Positions 53,423 through 63,629 of a stretch of DNA of 64,000 bases are shown here, piece by piece. The stretch lies in NCBI GenBank assembly GCA_964019425.1, contig OZ025786.1, positions 1,302,001 to 1,366,000 of the forward strand, read 5' to 3'. A program made the position numbers and the translations under genes. A model generated the notes under the pieces. The model made no database searches. It was not told the DNA's origin and worked only from the letters and a program-made list of their open reading frames with translations. How positions within the stretch are numbered: position 1 is the first letter of the stretch; the number at the start of each line of letters is the position of its first letter. The stretch is from Flectonema sp. DT1601. Lineage: Eukaryota > Euglenozoa > Diplonemea > Diplonemida > Diplonemidae.

Positions 53423-53847
53423 GGACTGGCGAGCGATTTAAATGCTCAACTCGCCTTGGCACGGTCTCAAATTGCGGCCCTGAAGTTCCAATTAGCTTCA
53501 TGGGCAGAAGGTTTGAGTCCGCCAGACACAGAAGAACATGAGGAAAATGAAACTCCGCCGAGAAAGTCTGAGCGTTCAACTCTGAAAAAACGAACCCCTC
53601 CATCAAGATATCGTTACAATCGAAGGAGATGTTCTGCTGATGACGTTCACGGTGACTCCACCCCCTTGTAATTCTCTTTTTCCTTACTTTCACATCACTT
53701 TGTTTATTTAGTTTTTTAGCTTATTTATTATTTATTGTTCGTTTTTGTTTGTATTATTTTATCGATATGTTTATGTCCGTCAGATCATAACGTTAATCAG
53801 GTTAATTGTTAATTGTTAATTATAATTGTTAATTGTTAATTATAAAT
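53423..53847 (+). pseudogene. LINE L0 protein, last part, and start of its 3' region
   Basis: Resumes with TGLASDLNAQLALARSQIAA and reaches the stop at 53,671 after the basic tail ERSTLKKRTPPSRYRYNRRR, then 3' sequence with GTTTATGTCCGTCAGATC and repeated TTAATTGTTAATTG. L0 therefore had the same C-terminus as L2. Confidence 0.85.
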
Positions 53848-54302
53848 CTTTTTTCTTTAAAAATAAATAAAAAAGAATTTAAAAAAAAAAAAAAAAAAGA
53901 ATAAACAATGTTATCATTGTTTTTTTATCGATCGACTATGTCGATTACTTTCTATTTTCCGTCCTGGTCAAGACGCTAAACTGATTGTTTTTTTCAAAAT
54001 TAATAAAAAAGAATATAATAAAAAAAATAAAAAAAAAATAAAAAAAAAATAAAAAAAAAATAAAAAAAAAAAGATTAAACAATGTTATCATTGTTTTTTT
54101 TTATCGTTCGACCTTGTCGACTAATTTCTATTTTTTTTTCTTTAAAAATAAATAAAAAAGAATAAAAAAAAAAAAAAAAAAAAGAATAAACAATGTTATC
54201 ATTGTTTTTTTATCGATCGACTATGTCGATTACTTTCTATTTTCCGTCCTGGTCAAGACGCTAAATTGATTGTTTCTTCTTTAAAAATAAATTAAAAAAA
54301 AA

Positions 54303-54337
<35 letters not shown>

Positions 54338-54704
54338 AATAAACAATGTTATCATTGTTTTTATCGATCGGCTTTGTCGACTAATTTCTATTTTCCGTCC
54401 TGGTCAAGACGCTAAACTGATTGTTTTTCTAAAAATAAATAAAAAGAATAAAAAAAAAAAAAAAAAAAAAAGAATAAACAATGTTATCATTGTTTTTTTA
54501 TCGATCGACTCTGTCGACTAATTTCTATTTTCCGTTTTCTTTTCTTTAAAAAATAAATAAAAAGAATAAAAAAAAAAAAAAAAAAAAAAAGAATAAACAA
54601 TGTTATCATTGTTTCTTATCGATCGACTTTGTCGACTAATTTCTATTTTCCGTCCTGGTCAAGACGCTAAACTGATTGTTTTTTCTTTAAAAATAAATAA
54701 AAGA

Positions 54705-54738
<34 letters not shown>

Positions 54739-56145
54739 AATAAACAATGTTATCATTGTTTTTTTTTATCGATCGACTTTGTCGACTAATTTCTATTTTC
54801 CGTCCTGGTCAAGACGCTAAACTGATTAGTTTTTTCTTTAAAAAATAAATAAAAAGAATAAAAAAAAAAAAAAAAAAAATGAATAAACAATGTTATCATT
54901 GGTTCTTATCGATCGACTTTGTCGACTAATTTCTATTTTCCGTCCTGGTCAAGACGCTAAACTGATTGTTTATTCCTTTAAAAAATAAATAAAAGATATA
55001 AAAAAAAAAAAAAAAAAAAAGAAATAAACAATGTTATCATTGTTTTTTTTATCGATCGACTTTGTCGATTACTGTCTACTTTCCGTCCTGGTCAAGACGC
55101 TAAACTGATTTTTTTTTTTTTTTTAAAAATTAATAAAAAGAATATAAAAAAAAAAAAAAAAAAAAAATGAATAAACAATGTTATCATTGTTTCTTATCGA
55201 TCGACTTTGTCGACTAATTTCTATTTTCCGTCCTGGTCAGGACGCTAAACTGATTGTTTTTTCTTTAAAAAATAAATAAAAAGATAAATAAAAAAAAAAA
55301 AAAAAAAAGGAATAAACAATGTTATCATTGTTTTTTTTATCGATCGACTATGTCGATTACTTTCTATTTTCCGTCCTGGTCAGGACGCTAAACTGATTGT
55401 TTTTTCTTTAAGAAATAAATAAAAAGTTAAAAAAAAAAAAAAAAAAAAAAAAGGAATAAACAATGTTATCATTGTTTTTTTTTTATCGATCGACTATGTC
55501 GATTACTTTCTATTTTCTGTCCTGGTCAAGACGCTAAACGGAAGTTTTTTCTTTAAAATAATTAAAAGGATTTAAAAAAAAAAAAAAAAAAAAAAAAAGA
55601 ATAAACAATGTTATCATTGTTTTTTTTTCTATCGATCAACTATGTCGATTAATTTCTATTTTCCGTCCTGATCGAGACACTAAACTGATTGTTTCCTTTT
55701 TTTTTAAATAATAAATAAAAAAAAAAAAATAAAAAAAAAAAAAAAAAAGAGCATCTCCCTGCTATCCCTCATATCCCCACAATAATATTATACCTTTTCA
55801 TTTTCTCTTTCCTTTTCTGGTCTTTATTTTTTTTTTCCTTTTTCATACAACGTTTTTTTATTTATATATTTTTTTTTTTTTTTTTCATGTTTGATTATTT
55901 CCTCTTCATATTTTTTTTTCTTTTTTCTTTTCTTTCTTTTTTTTCTTTTTTTTCTCTGCCTCTCTCTTAATTCTGTTCGTTTCTTTGAAACGAAAATTCA
56001 TTTGAATATTATTCCTTGGTCAGCAACCATCATTGTCGCCCTTTGGGCCTGTTAAAAAAAATAAAAAATAAAAAGAAAGTTTACATCGGGAATAGGGCAG
56101 GAGCCAAAAGCTCCCAGTCCGTTACTTCCCACTTTATCGAAATTC
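53848..56145 (+). mobile_element. 5'-truncated LINE 3' fragment inside the L0 3' region
   Basis: It starts inside an array unit (CTTTTTTCTTTAAAAATAAA) and contains about thirteen hairpin units, the terminal spacer and the invariant end ATCGAAATTC at 56,145. L0 is split at AATTATAAAT/TCTAAACCCC with loss of GG. Many of its array units have the TCGAC-TTT-GTCGA stem together with the third hairpin, a mixture rare in L1 and L2. Confidence 0.85.
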
Positions 56146-57545
56146 TCTAAACCCCAATCCAAGTTCCCAAGGCTTGGCATAGATTTGAGTGACGCCTTAC
56201 TGGCCTCCTCATCCTCTATGAGTGGTGAGGGGGCCAGCAATGGTTTTTTTTTTTTTTTTTTCTCTTATTTCTTTTTTTCTTTTTCTTTTACTCTAATATG
56301 AAATATTTTTGAACAAAATGTGATTATTAATTTAAAAAAAAAAAAAAAAAATAATAATGTAAATGAATAAAAAAAAAAAAAAAACATGCCTTGGGAATAC
56401 AATCAAAGCCCCAATTAATCGGTCCTTTCTTTTTCCTTCTTGTCAAGTGATCGCTCCACTCGACGATCACCAAAACCGATTGTATTTATATCTGTTCTTT
56501 TCTCAACGATCGGCTATACCGACCATTTTTTTTTTTATAAATAATTGTTTTCTTCTTCTCGACGATCAGTTCCAATTGATCGACCTTTTTTTTTTTTTTC
56601 CTTTATTCCTTCCATCCCTCCCGCTCCCCTAATTTTAAATAAAAACAAGATCAGCTCAGCTTGATCGTTAATCTTTTTTTCTTTTTTTAATTTAAACTGA
56701 TTGTATTTATATCTGTTTATTTTTCTCAACGATCGGCTATACCGATCAACCTTTAAAATAATTTCTTCTTCTCGACGATCAGATCCAAATGATCAACCTT
56801 TTCTTTTTTTTTCCTCTATTCCTTCCATCCCTCCCGCTCCCCTATTTGTAATAAAAACAAGATCAGCTCAGCTTGATCGTTAATTTTTTTTCTTTCTTTT
56901 TTGTTGGTCCTAGTCAAGACCTTAAACTGACTAACCGGTCTTAATTTTAAATAAGTGTTAACCTAGTTTCTCTTTTCCTTTTCAATTTCCTTTTAATACT
57001 CTCTATCTGGTCTGTTATGTCATATTTCTCATTTAATTTTATCATCCATTTTACTTTTCACTGTTTCCCATCTACATTTTATTTTCAAATAGTTACGGTC
57101 TGTTAAAAAAAAAAAAAGTTTAAATAAGTTAAATAGAACATGTTAACTCAATTCCTCAATTCTTCCGTCATGGTCATGACATTCTTTTTCGTTTCTCTAA
57201 ATGCACAAGAGATACCATCACTCATGAGATACCAACGCACATACGAGATACCAGCACTCCAGAGATACCGACACGCTAGAGATACCAAGTCACTTGAGAT
57301 ACCTCCTTGTAAATTAATTCCCGGTATTTCAAATTTGAATTGATAGTGTCAACTCTGCTTGCTGCTCTTGTTAATGTGTTGTCTCCTGACAGTGATCTTA
57401 ACTCCTGTAAAAAGAAAAAAAAAAAAAGAAATCAAAAAAGAAGAATTTTCAAACGAAGTTATAACAACCCCTACCACCCATTATGATCAATTCCGCTTGT
57501 TTTTTTTTTTTTTATAACAAAAAAAAAATAAAAAATTATAAAAGA
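56146..57545 (+). other. LINE L0 3' region, proximal part
   Basis: Same ordered segments as in L1 and L2 (TCTAAACCCCAATCC, two 190-bp repeat units, GGTCCTAGTCAAGACC, GAGATACCA cluster at 57,207-57,304, CCCCTACCACCCATTATG). It is more diverged than L1 versus L2 and lacks about 100 bases after the GAGATACCA cluster. Confidence 0.8.
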
Positions 57546-57561
57546 TTAAACAATGTTATCA

Positions 57562-57610
<49 letters not shown>

Positions 57611-58235
57611 CTATCGACTATGTCGATTACTTTCTATTTTCCGTCCTGGTCAAGACGCTAAACTGATTGTTTTTTTTTCAAAATTAATAAAAAAGAATAT
57701 AAAAAAAATAAAAAAAAAAAAGAATAAACAGTGTTATCATTGTTTTTTTTTATCGTTCGACTTTGTTGACTAATTTCTATTTTCCATTTTTTTTCTTTTT
57801 AAAAAATAAATAAAAAGAATTAAAATAAAAAAAAAAAAAAAAAGAATAAACAATGTTATCATTGTTTTTTTTATCGATCGACTATGTCGATTACTTTCTA
57901 TTTTCCGTCCTGGTCAGGACGCTAAACTGATTGTTTTTTCTTTAAAAATAAATAAAAAGAATAAAAAAAAAAAAAAAGGAATAAACAATGATATCATTGT
58001 TTTTTTTTTATCGATCGACTATGTCGATTACTTACTATTTTCCGTCCTGGTCAAGACGCTAAACTGATTGTTTTTTCTTTAAAATAATTAAAAAGATTTA
58101 AAAAAAAAAAAAAAAAAAAAAAATGAATAAACAATGTTATCATAGTTTTTTTTTCTATCGATCAACTATGTCGATTAATTTCTATTTTCCGTCCTGATCG
58201 AGACGCTAAACTGATTGTTTCCTTTTTTTAAATAA
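57546..58235 (+). repeat. hairpin array of LINE L0
   Basis: Only about five units with AACAATG-TTAT-CATTGTT hairpins, between the L0 3' region and its terminal spacer. It begins after a run of more than 40 T. Much shorter than the arrays of L1 and L2, so array length varies strongly between copies. Confidence 0.85.
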
Positions 58236-59470
58236 TAAATAAGAAAAAAAAAAAAAAAAAAAAAAAAAAGAGCATCTCCCTGCTATCCCTCATATCCCCA
58301 CAATAATATTATACCTTTTCATTTTCTCTTTCCTTTTCTGGTCTTTTTTTTTTCTTTTTTTTCCTTTTTCATACAACGTTTTTTATTTATATTTATATTT
58401 ATATATATCAGTCATTCCTTTTTTTTGCGAACAAAAAACACCATTTTCTCACCGCCTGAGCAAGGTTACACGATATGTTACTTTTGCTCGATTTTTTATT
58501 TTTTGGAATCGGGGAGGGTGCGATCTGTAAAATTAGGCATAGGGATATACTTTTAAACATGGTAAGTGCTGCTAAAAAGAGATAAACGTCTCTTTGCAAG
58601 ATTTCCTTGGTACTACTCAATGATAAATATTAATCCCAGACCTGGAATGGAAAGATCGAGAAAATCTGAGTAAAAAACACCCTAATTTTTTTTTTTTTAC
58701 TAATTTTTTTTCCTTCTCCCGAACTCAAGAGATATGCACCTTTTTGCTAACTAATCAACCCTAGTAGCAATTATGTAAGGAAAATGTTGCATCTATATAA
58801 AGAAAGTGTTTTCATTAAGTATCAAAGTAGGTCCAAAAAGACAGGTAGTAACAATCTGCCTCACCGGCACATGCTGAGTACTCTTTAATATATTTTTGCT
58901 CGATTATTTTTTCTCTGAATCCCGCTGGGTCAGCAGTGTAAAATTAGACCCTTCGATTAATTTTTAGTTTTGGTACTTGTCCACGGCTGAGCTGATTTAG
59001 TAAACCACAAAATCTCTTTTCTCAATTCGGGAGACAAGTATGTGATGCCAACCTCCCGATTTCGGACGGAAATGAACCCAACGATGCAGCGCATTAAAAT
59101 GCCGCTTCGATCGAAATTTTTACAATTTTTTTTTGAAAATTTTTTTCAGTGTCCAGAATTTGTTCGCAAAAAAAAGGAATGACTGATATATATTTTTTTT
59201 TTTTTTTTTTTTTCATGTTTGATTATTTCCTCTTCATTTTTTTTTTTCTTTTCTTTTCTTTCTTTTTTTTTTTTTTTTCCTCTGCCTCTCTCTTAATTCT
59301 GTTCGTTTCTTTGAAACGAAAATTCATTTGAATATTATTCCTTGGTCAGCAACCATCATTGTCGCCCTTTGGGCCTGTTAAAAAAAATAAAAATAAAAAG
59401 AAAGTTTACATCGGGAATAGGGCAGGAGCCAAAAGCTCCCAGTCCGTTACTTCCCACTTTATCGAAATTC
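58236..59470 (+). other. LINE L0 3' terminal region, split by a MITE
   Basis: The spacer CATCTCCCTGCTATCCC and TATTTATAT tract are followed by a 779-bp MITE (58,408-59,186). The pyrimidine tracts, the TTTGAAACGAA palindrome, AGGAGCCAAAAGCTCC and the terminal ATCGAAATTC at 59,470 come after it. This is the 3' end of the outermost LINE copy that begins near 23.3 kb. Confidence 0.8.
58408..59186. mobile_element. 779-bp MITE with TA target duplication
   Basis: Inverted ends TCAGTCATTCC-T-run-GCGAACAAA (58,408 on) and TTTGTTCGC-A-run-GGAATGACTGA (to 59,186), about 30 bases each, inserted in a TATATA tract with TA on both sides. The interior contains no frame of note. CAGT-type ends and TA duplication point to Tc1/mariner-like mobilisation. 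Confidence 0.8.
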
Positions 59471-60446
59471 AGTTATCGATCGACTATGTCGATTACTTTC
59501 TATTTTCCGTCCTGGTCAAGACGCTAAACTGATTGTTTTTTTTTTTTTTTTCCAAAATTAATAAAAAAGAATATAAAAAAAAAAAAATAAAAAAAAGAAT
59601 AAACAATGTTATCATTGTTTTTTTATCGTTCGACTTTGTCGACTAATTTCTATTTTCCGTTTTTTCTTAAAAAGTAAATAAAAAGAATTTAAAAAAAAAA
59701 AAAAAAAAAAAGAATAAACAATGTTATCATTGTTTTTTTATCGATCGACTATGTCGATTACTTTCTATTTTCCGTCCTGGTCAAGACGCTAAACTGATTG
59801 TTTTTTTTTTTTTTTCAAAATTAATAAAAAAGAATATAAAAAAAAAAAAATAAAAAAAAAAATAAACAATGTTATCATTGTTTTCTTATCGTTCGACTTT
59901 GTCGACTAATTTCTATTTTCCGTTTTTTTTTTCTTAAAAAATAAATAAAAAGAATTTAAAAAAAAAAAAAAAAAAAAGAATAAACAATGTTATCATTGTT
60001 TTTTTATCGATCGACTATGTCGATTACTTTCTATTTTCCGTCCTGGTCAAGACGCTAAACTGATTGTTTTTTTTTTTTTTTTCAAAATTAATAAAAAAGA
60101 ATATAAAAAAAAAAAATAAAAAAAAGAATAAACAATGTTATCATTGTTTTTTTATCGTTCGACTTTGTCGACTAAATTCTATTTTCCGTTTTTTCTCTTA
60201 AAAAAAATAAATAAAAAGAATTTAAAAAAAAAAAAAAAAAAAGAATAAACAATGTTATCATTGTTTTTTTATCGATTCTGTCCTGGTCAGGACGCTAAAC
60301 TGATTGTTTTTTTTTTTCAAAATTAATAAAAAAGATTATAAAATAAAAAAAATAAAAAAAAGAATAAACAATGTTATCATTGTTTTTTTATCGTTCGACT
60401 TTGTCGACTAATTTCTATTTTCCGTTTTTTTCTCTTAAAAAATAAA
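59471..60446 (+). repeat. hairpin array, right flank of L0
   Basis: Array units of long and short form in strict alternation begin directly after the L0 terminus and continue to the GGGAAAACC element. One unit near 60,270 has a deletion that fuses ATCGAT with the CTGTCCTGGTCAGGACG stem. They probably belong to an older LINE copy whose proximal 3' region is at 20,571-22,247. Confidence 0.8.
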
Positions 60447-60506
60447 GGGAAAACCTCTAATTCAACAAAAATAGTTTGCGAAATCGCCAACTCCCTACAA
60501 AAAAAA

Positions 60507-60585
60507 GTTGTCCACCAGGACTCGAACTTGACCCAAAAATTTGGCTTGCGGCGGGTTTTTTGTTTTTTAGCCTACTAAGCTGGGA
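60507..60585 (-). other. tRNA-like Pol III promoter module, second
   Basis: The minus strand has a box A-like AGCTTAGTAGG and a box B AGTTCGAGTCC, followed by GGTGGACAAC and a T-run. The D-arm resembles elongator tRNAs; the anticodon region is replaced by A-rich sequence. It is tRNA-derived, not a tRNA gene. Confidence 0.5.
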
Positions 60586-60649
60586 AGAGTGCAAGCCCCC
60601 CAAGGGGGGGGAGCCCTAATAAAAGCCCGCCTGTCCCGTACAAAGTCCA

Positions 60650-60674
60650 ACCTGAAAAAACAAATTTGCAACTG

Positions 60675-60706
<32 letters not shown>

Positions 60707-61090
60707 TTCTAATTAAAGACGCGCATGAATGGACCAATGAGATTCCTTCTGCCCCTACCTACTATCTGGCGAACAGCAGTCAAGGGAACGGACTTGAAAC
60801 TGTCAGCGGGGAAAGAAGACCCTGTTGAGTTTGACTCTAGTCTGACTTTGTGCAGTGACATAGGGGGTGTAGTTATAGGTGGGAGGTTTACCAACAATGA
60901 AATACCACTACTCTTATCGTCGCTTTACTTATCCAATGATGGGGGAACGGCAGCTGCCTCTTCGGAGGTTAGGGTCCTTTCGGACTCGTGGCTTTTCCGA
61001 TTCCGGAGACAAACGGGCTTCGGCTCGACCCCTCGTTTGGAGACACCAGTCATGTTGGGAGTTTGGCTGGGAGGAGGGCCACATGACGAA
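60650..61090 (+). rRNA. LSU (28S-type) rRNA gene fragment, block A
   Basis: The plus strand reads TGACTCTCTTAAGGTAGCC, GCCTCGTC, GACGCGCATGAATGGA, CCTACTATCTGGCGAACAGC, GGGGAAAGAAGACCCTGTTG, GACTCTAGTCTGACTTTGTG, AATACCACTACTCTTATCG and GGGAGTTTGGCTGGGAGG: the conserved LSU core including an intact R2-type target site. It is more complete than the copy at 16.7 kb. It breaks off after GGGCCACAT and is followed by an inverted LSU segment, so it is a fragment in a mobile element and not an rRNA gene. Confidence 0.88.
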
Positions 61091-61195
61091 GGCTTCTGAG
61101 TCACGAACCTAAATCGATGATGAGGATCGTTAAGCCACATTTCTAAAGGCTTTTACTAACGTGAGAATTTCTGTTGTCGATGGTTCGAATATGCC
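61090..61195 (-). rRNA. LSU rRNA fragment, block B (inverted)
   Basis: The minus strand reads CATCGACAACAGAAATTCTC, GTAAAAGC and GTGGCTTAACGATCCTC, corresponding to the LSU stretch that normally follows block A (GAGAACAGAAATCTCGTGTG, GTAAAAGCTC, GCGTGGCCTATCGATCC). It lies in the orientation opposite to block A. The similarity is weaker than for blocks A and C. Confidence 0.5.
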
Positions 61196-61421
61196 TGACA
61201 AAAATTACCTAATTTGGAACTTGAAGTCTGGTGAATTTTGGTTGGAGGTCTTAGTCTCACTGGTGAACTGCACAGTAACATTTTAAAGTGATCGATCACA
61301 CGGGAGGGGTCTTGGTGATTTATTGCAACGGGAATATGTCTCAACTCGACCAGTGGGTGATCAATCCGCCCTTTGACTATGTTTTGGTCTCATTTTCCGT
61401 CATTACGAAAAAGAGAAAAAA

Positions 61422-61492
61422 GGATGTCACGGGGTTCGAACCCGAGACCTCCGGGTCATGATTCGGCGGTCATAACCAGTAGACCACCGGAG
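61422..61492 (-). other. tRNA-like Pol III promoter module, first
   Basis: The minus strand has box A TGGTCTACTGG and box B GGTTCGAACCC, with GTGACATCC and a T-run after it. It is the counterpart of the module at 16,338-16,410 with a box A closer to consensus. The acceptor stem does not pair. Confidence 0.65.
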
Positions 61493-61604
61493 CTCAAAAA
61501 ATTCTGAAAATTTTCCCGTCATGTTGGGTTGTTTCGAGCGGTTAAAATTTTTGTGATGAGTTGGCGATTTCGCAAACTATTTTTGTGGAATTAGGGGTTT
61601 TCCC

Positions 61605-62025
61605 AAAAATAAATAAAAAGAATTTAAAAAAAAAAAAAAAAAAGAATAAACAATGTTATCATTGTTTTTTTATCGATCGACTATGTCGATTACTTTCTAT
61701 TTTCCGTCCTGGTCAAGACGCTAAACTGATTGTTTTTTTTTTTTCTCAAAATTAATAAAAAAGATTATAAAAAAAAAAAATAAAAAAAGAATAAACAATG
61801 TTATCATTGTTTTTTTATCGTTCGACTTTGTCGACTAATTTCTATTTTCCGTTTTTTTTCTTAAAAAATAAATAAAAAGAATTTAAAAAAAAAAAAAAAA
61901 AAAAGAATAAACAATGTTATCATTGTTTTTTTATCGATCGACTTTGTCGACTAATTTCTATTTTCCGTCCCGGTCAAGACGCTAAACTGATTGTTTTTTC
62001 TAAATAAATAAAAAGAATAAAAAAA
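61605..62025 (+). repeat. hairpin array continuing after the GGGAAAACC element
   Basis: Three units of alternating long and short type, resuming at AAAAATAAATAAAAAG and ending where a GC-rich insertion begins. Confidence 0.8.
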
Positions 62026-62985
62026 ACGACCTGTGACCACGCACCACCGATGCAAAAGGGACCAAGGGTCAAATGTGACTTCTGCCGTAGATTGCTACAA
62101 CGGAAATGGCTCAGGAGCAGATGCACGAAGTGCCAGATAACCACCTGCCGCAGGTGCTGGACCGCCGGAGAGAAGAATGCCACCAGAGCCTTGGCTCACC
62201 CAGACGGTACGCCAAGACACGGGAGGACGAGGTCGTGCCCGTCCCCAGCCGAGAAGACAAAGAAAAAGTTATCACCATACAGTTCCGCGGACTCAGAGAA
62301 GACCAACCTGAGTCCGGGGAAGAGACTTAAAGACGACTGCTGAGATCTGTGGGTGTACTCACACGTCCCCTCCCCCTCCTCCTCCCCCACCCCCCCCCTT
62401 TATACCCACCGGAATAGATAATTTCTTTTAAAAGTGTCACTGTGAGACCACAAAGAAAGCCGCACGTCCTCGGCAAAAAGAAGCCTGAGATGCTGACAAA
62501 AAGTCGATCTGTTAGTGAAACCTTGCCACTTAGCTTAGCTCTTCCAAAAACAACCAAGGCGGAACAAGATTGACTGCATCGAAGGTGGAAACCGACAGCG
62601 TGCGAAGAAGAAAAAAGTAAAAGACTTAGGTAAAGCATACAACAGGTTATTAGGGAATAACCGCCGTCACATGGAAGAGTGATGAGTAAACCAGGGGCAA
62701 TAATTACAACTTGGTCCACCGGGCTGGTGACAATGTTCCAACGTAGCATGCTAGGGCTAAGACAAGAGATGCGCCTGACGCGGGTGGAGTAGAGTCTTGT
62801 TATATTTTGGAGCGCAACGTTTTCGAACTACCCACAATATACCCGTCAGGAGGCAACTTGTACTTGGCTTACAATTTTAAAGACTACCAGTTTTCTCAGA
62901 TAGAATTCCAGCAGACAAAGAAAAGTAAAAGAACTGTACTAGCATGTGGTTTCTTCCCGGCATCTTCGCTTCGGCGAAAAAAAAA
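62026..62985 (+). mobile_element. GC-rich insertion with piggyBac-like cysteine motif, unclassified
   Basis: About 950 bases of much higher GC content replace an array linker. Near its start a 97-codon frame (62,050-62,343) encodes CDFCRRLLQRKW-LRSRC-TKCQITTCRRCW. The R-x-R-C-x2-C-x5-C-x2-C-W pattern resembles the cysteine-rich C-terminal domain of piggyBac-type transposases. The remaining 600 bases are non-coding. It ends in a hairpin TTCGC-TTCG-GCGAA followed by a long A-run, a 3' end that would also fit a retroposed RNA. Neither inverted ends nor TTAA duplications are visible, so the class is open. Confidence 0.4.
62050..62343 (+). pseudogene. cysteine-rich (piggyBac C-terminal-like) fragment
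   Basis: 97 residues with four CxxC-type half sites (CDFC, CTKC, CRRC plus a single Cys) in the first 40 positions, then a basic, Ser/Pro-rich tail without known fold. The DDE catalytic part of a transposase is missing. High GC codon usage sets it apart from all neighbours and suggests a different origin. Confidence 0.4.
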
Positions 62986-62989
62986 TAAA

Positions 62990-62998
62990 AAAAAAAAA

Positions 62999-63052
<54 letters not shown>

Positions 63053-63449
63053 TTAAACAATGTTATCATTGTTTTTTTTTATCGATCGACTATGTCGATT
63101 ACTTTCTATTTTCCGTCCTGGTCAGGACGCTAAACTGATTGTTTTTTCTTTAAAAAATAAATAAAAAGAATAAAAAAAAAAAAAAAAAAAAAAAGAATAA
63201 ACAATGTTATCATTGTTTTGTTATCGATTGACTTTGTCGACTAATTTCTATTTTCCGTCCTGGTCAAGACGCTAAACTGATTGTTTTTTCTTTAAAAATA
63301 AATAAAAAGAATAAAAAAAAAAAGAAAAAAGGAATAAACAATGTTATCATTGTTTTTATTTTATCGATCGACTATGTCGATTACTTTCTATTTTCCGTCC
63401 TGGTCAAGACGCTAAACTGATTGTTTTTTCTTTAAAAAATAATAAGAAG

Positions 63450-63482
<33 letters not shown>

Positions 63483-63594
63483 ATAAACAATGTTATCATT
63501 GTTTTTTTATCGATCGACTATGTCGATCACTTTCTATTTTTCGTCCTGGTCAAGACGCTAAACTGATTGTTTTTTCTTTAAAAATAATAAAAAG

Positions 63595-63629
<35 letters not shown>

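Larger units (their letters stand above)
60438..61613. mobile_element. complete GGGAAAACC element carrying LSU rRNA and two tRNA-like modules
   Basis: The element spans 60,447-61,604. Its ends are inverted repeats of about 45 bases (GGGAAAACCTCTAATTC... and, reverse-complemented, GGGAAAACCCCTAATTC..., both continuing through ATAGTTTGCGAAATCGCC). The 9-mer AAAAATAAA flanks it on both sides (60,438-60,446; 61,605-61,613), although the array around it is itself A-rich. GGG ends with 9-bp duplications are typical of Mutator-like elements, which are known to pick up gene fragments. Inside are two tRNA-like modules on the minus strand, LSU rRNA block A on the plus strand and block B inverted. No transposase is present. 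Confidence 0.75.
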
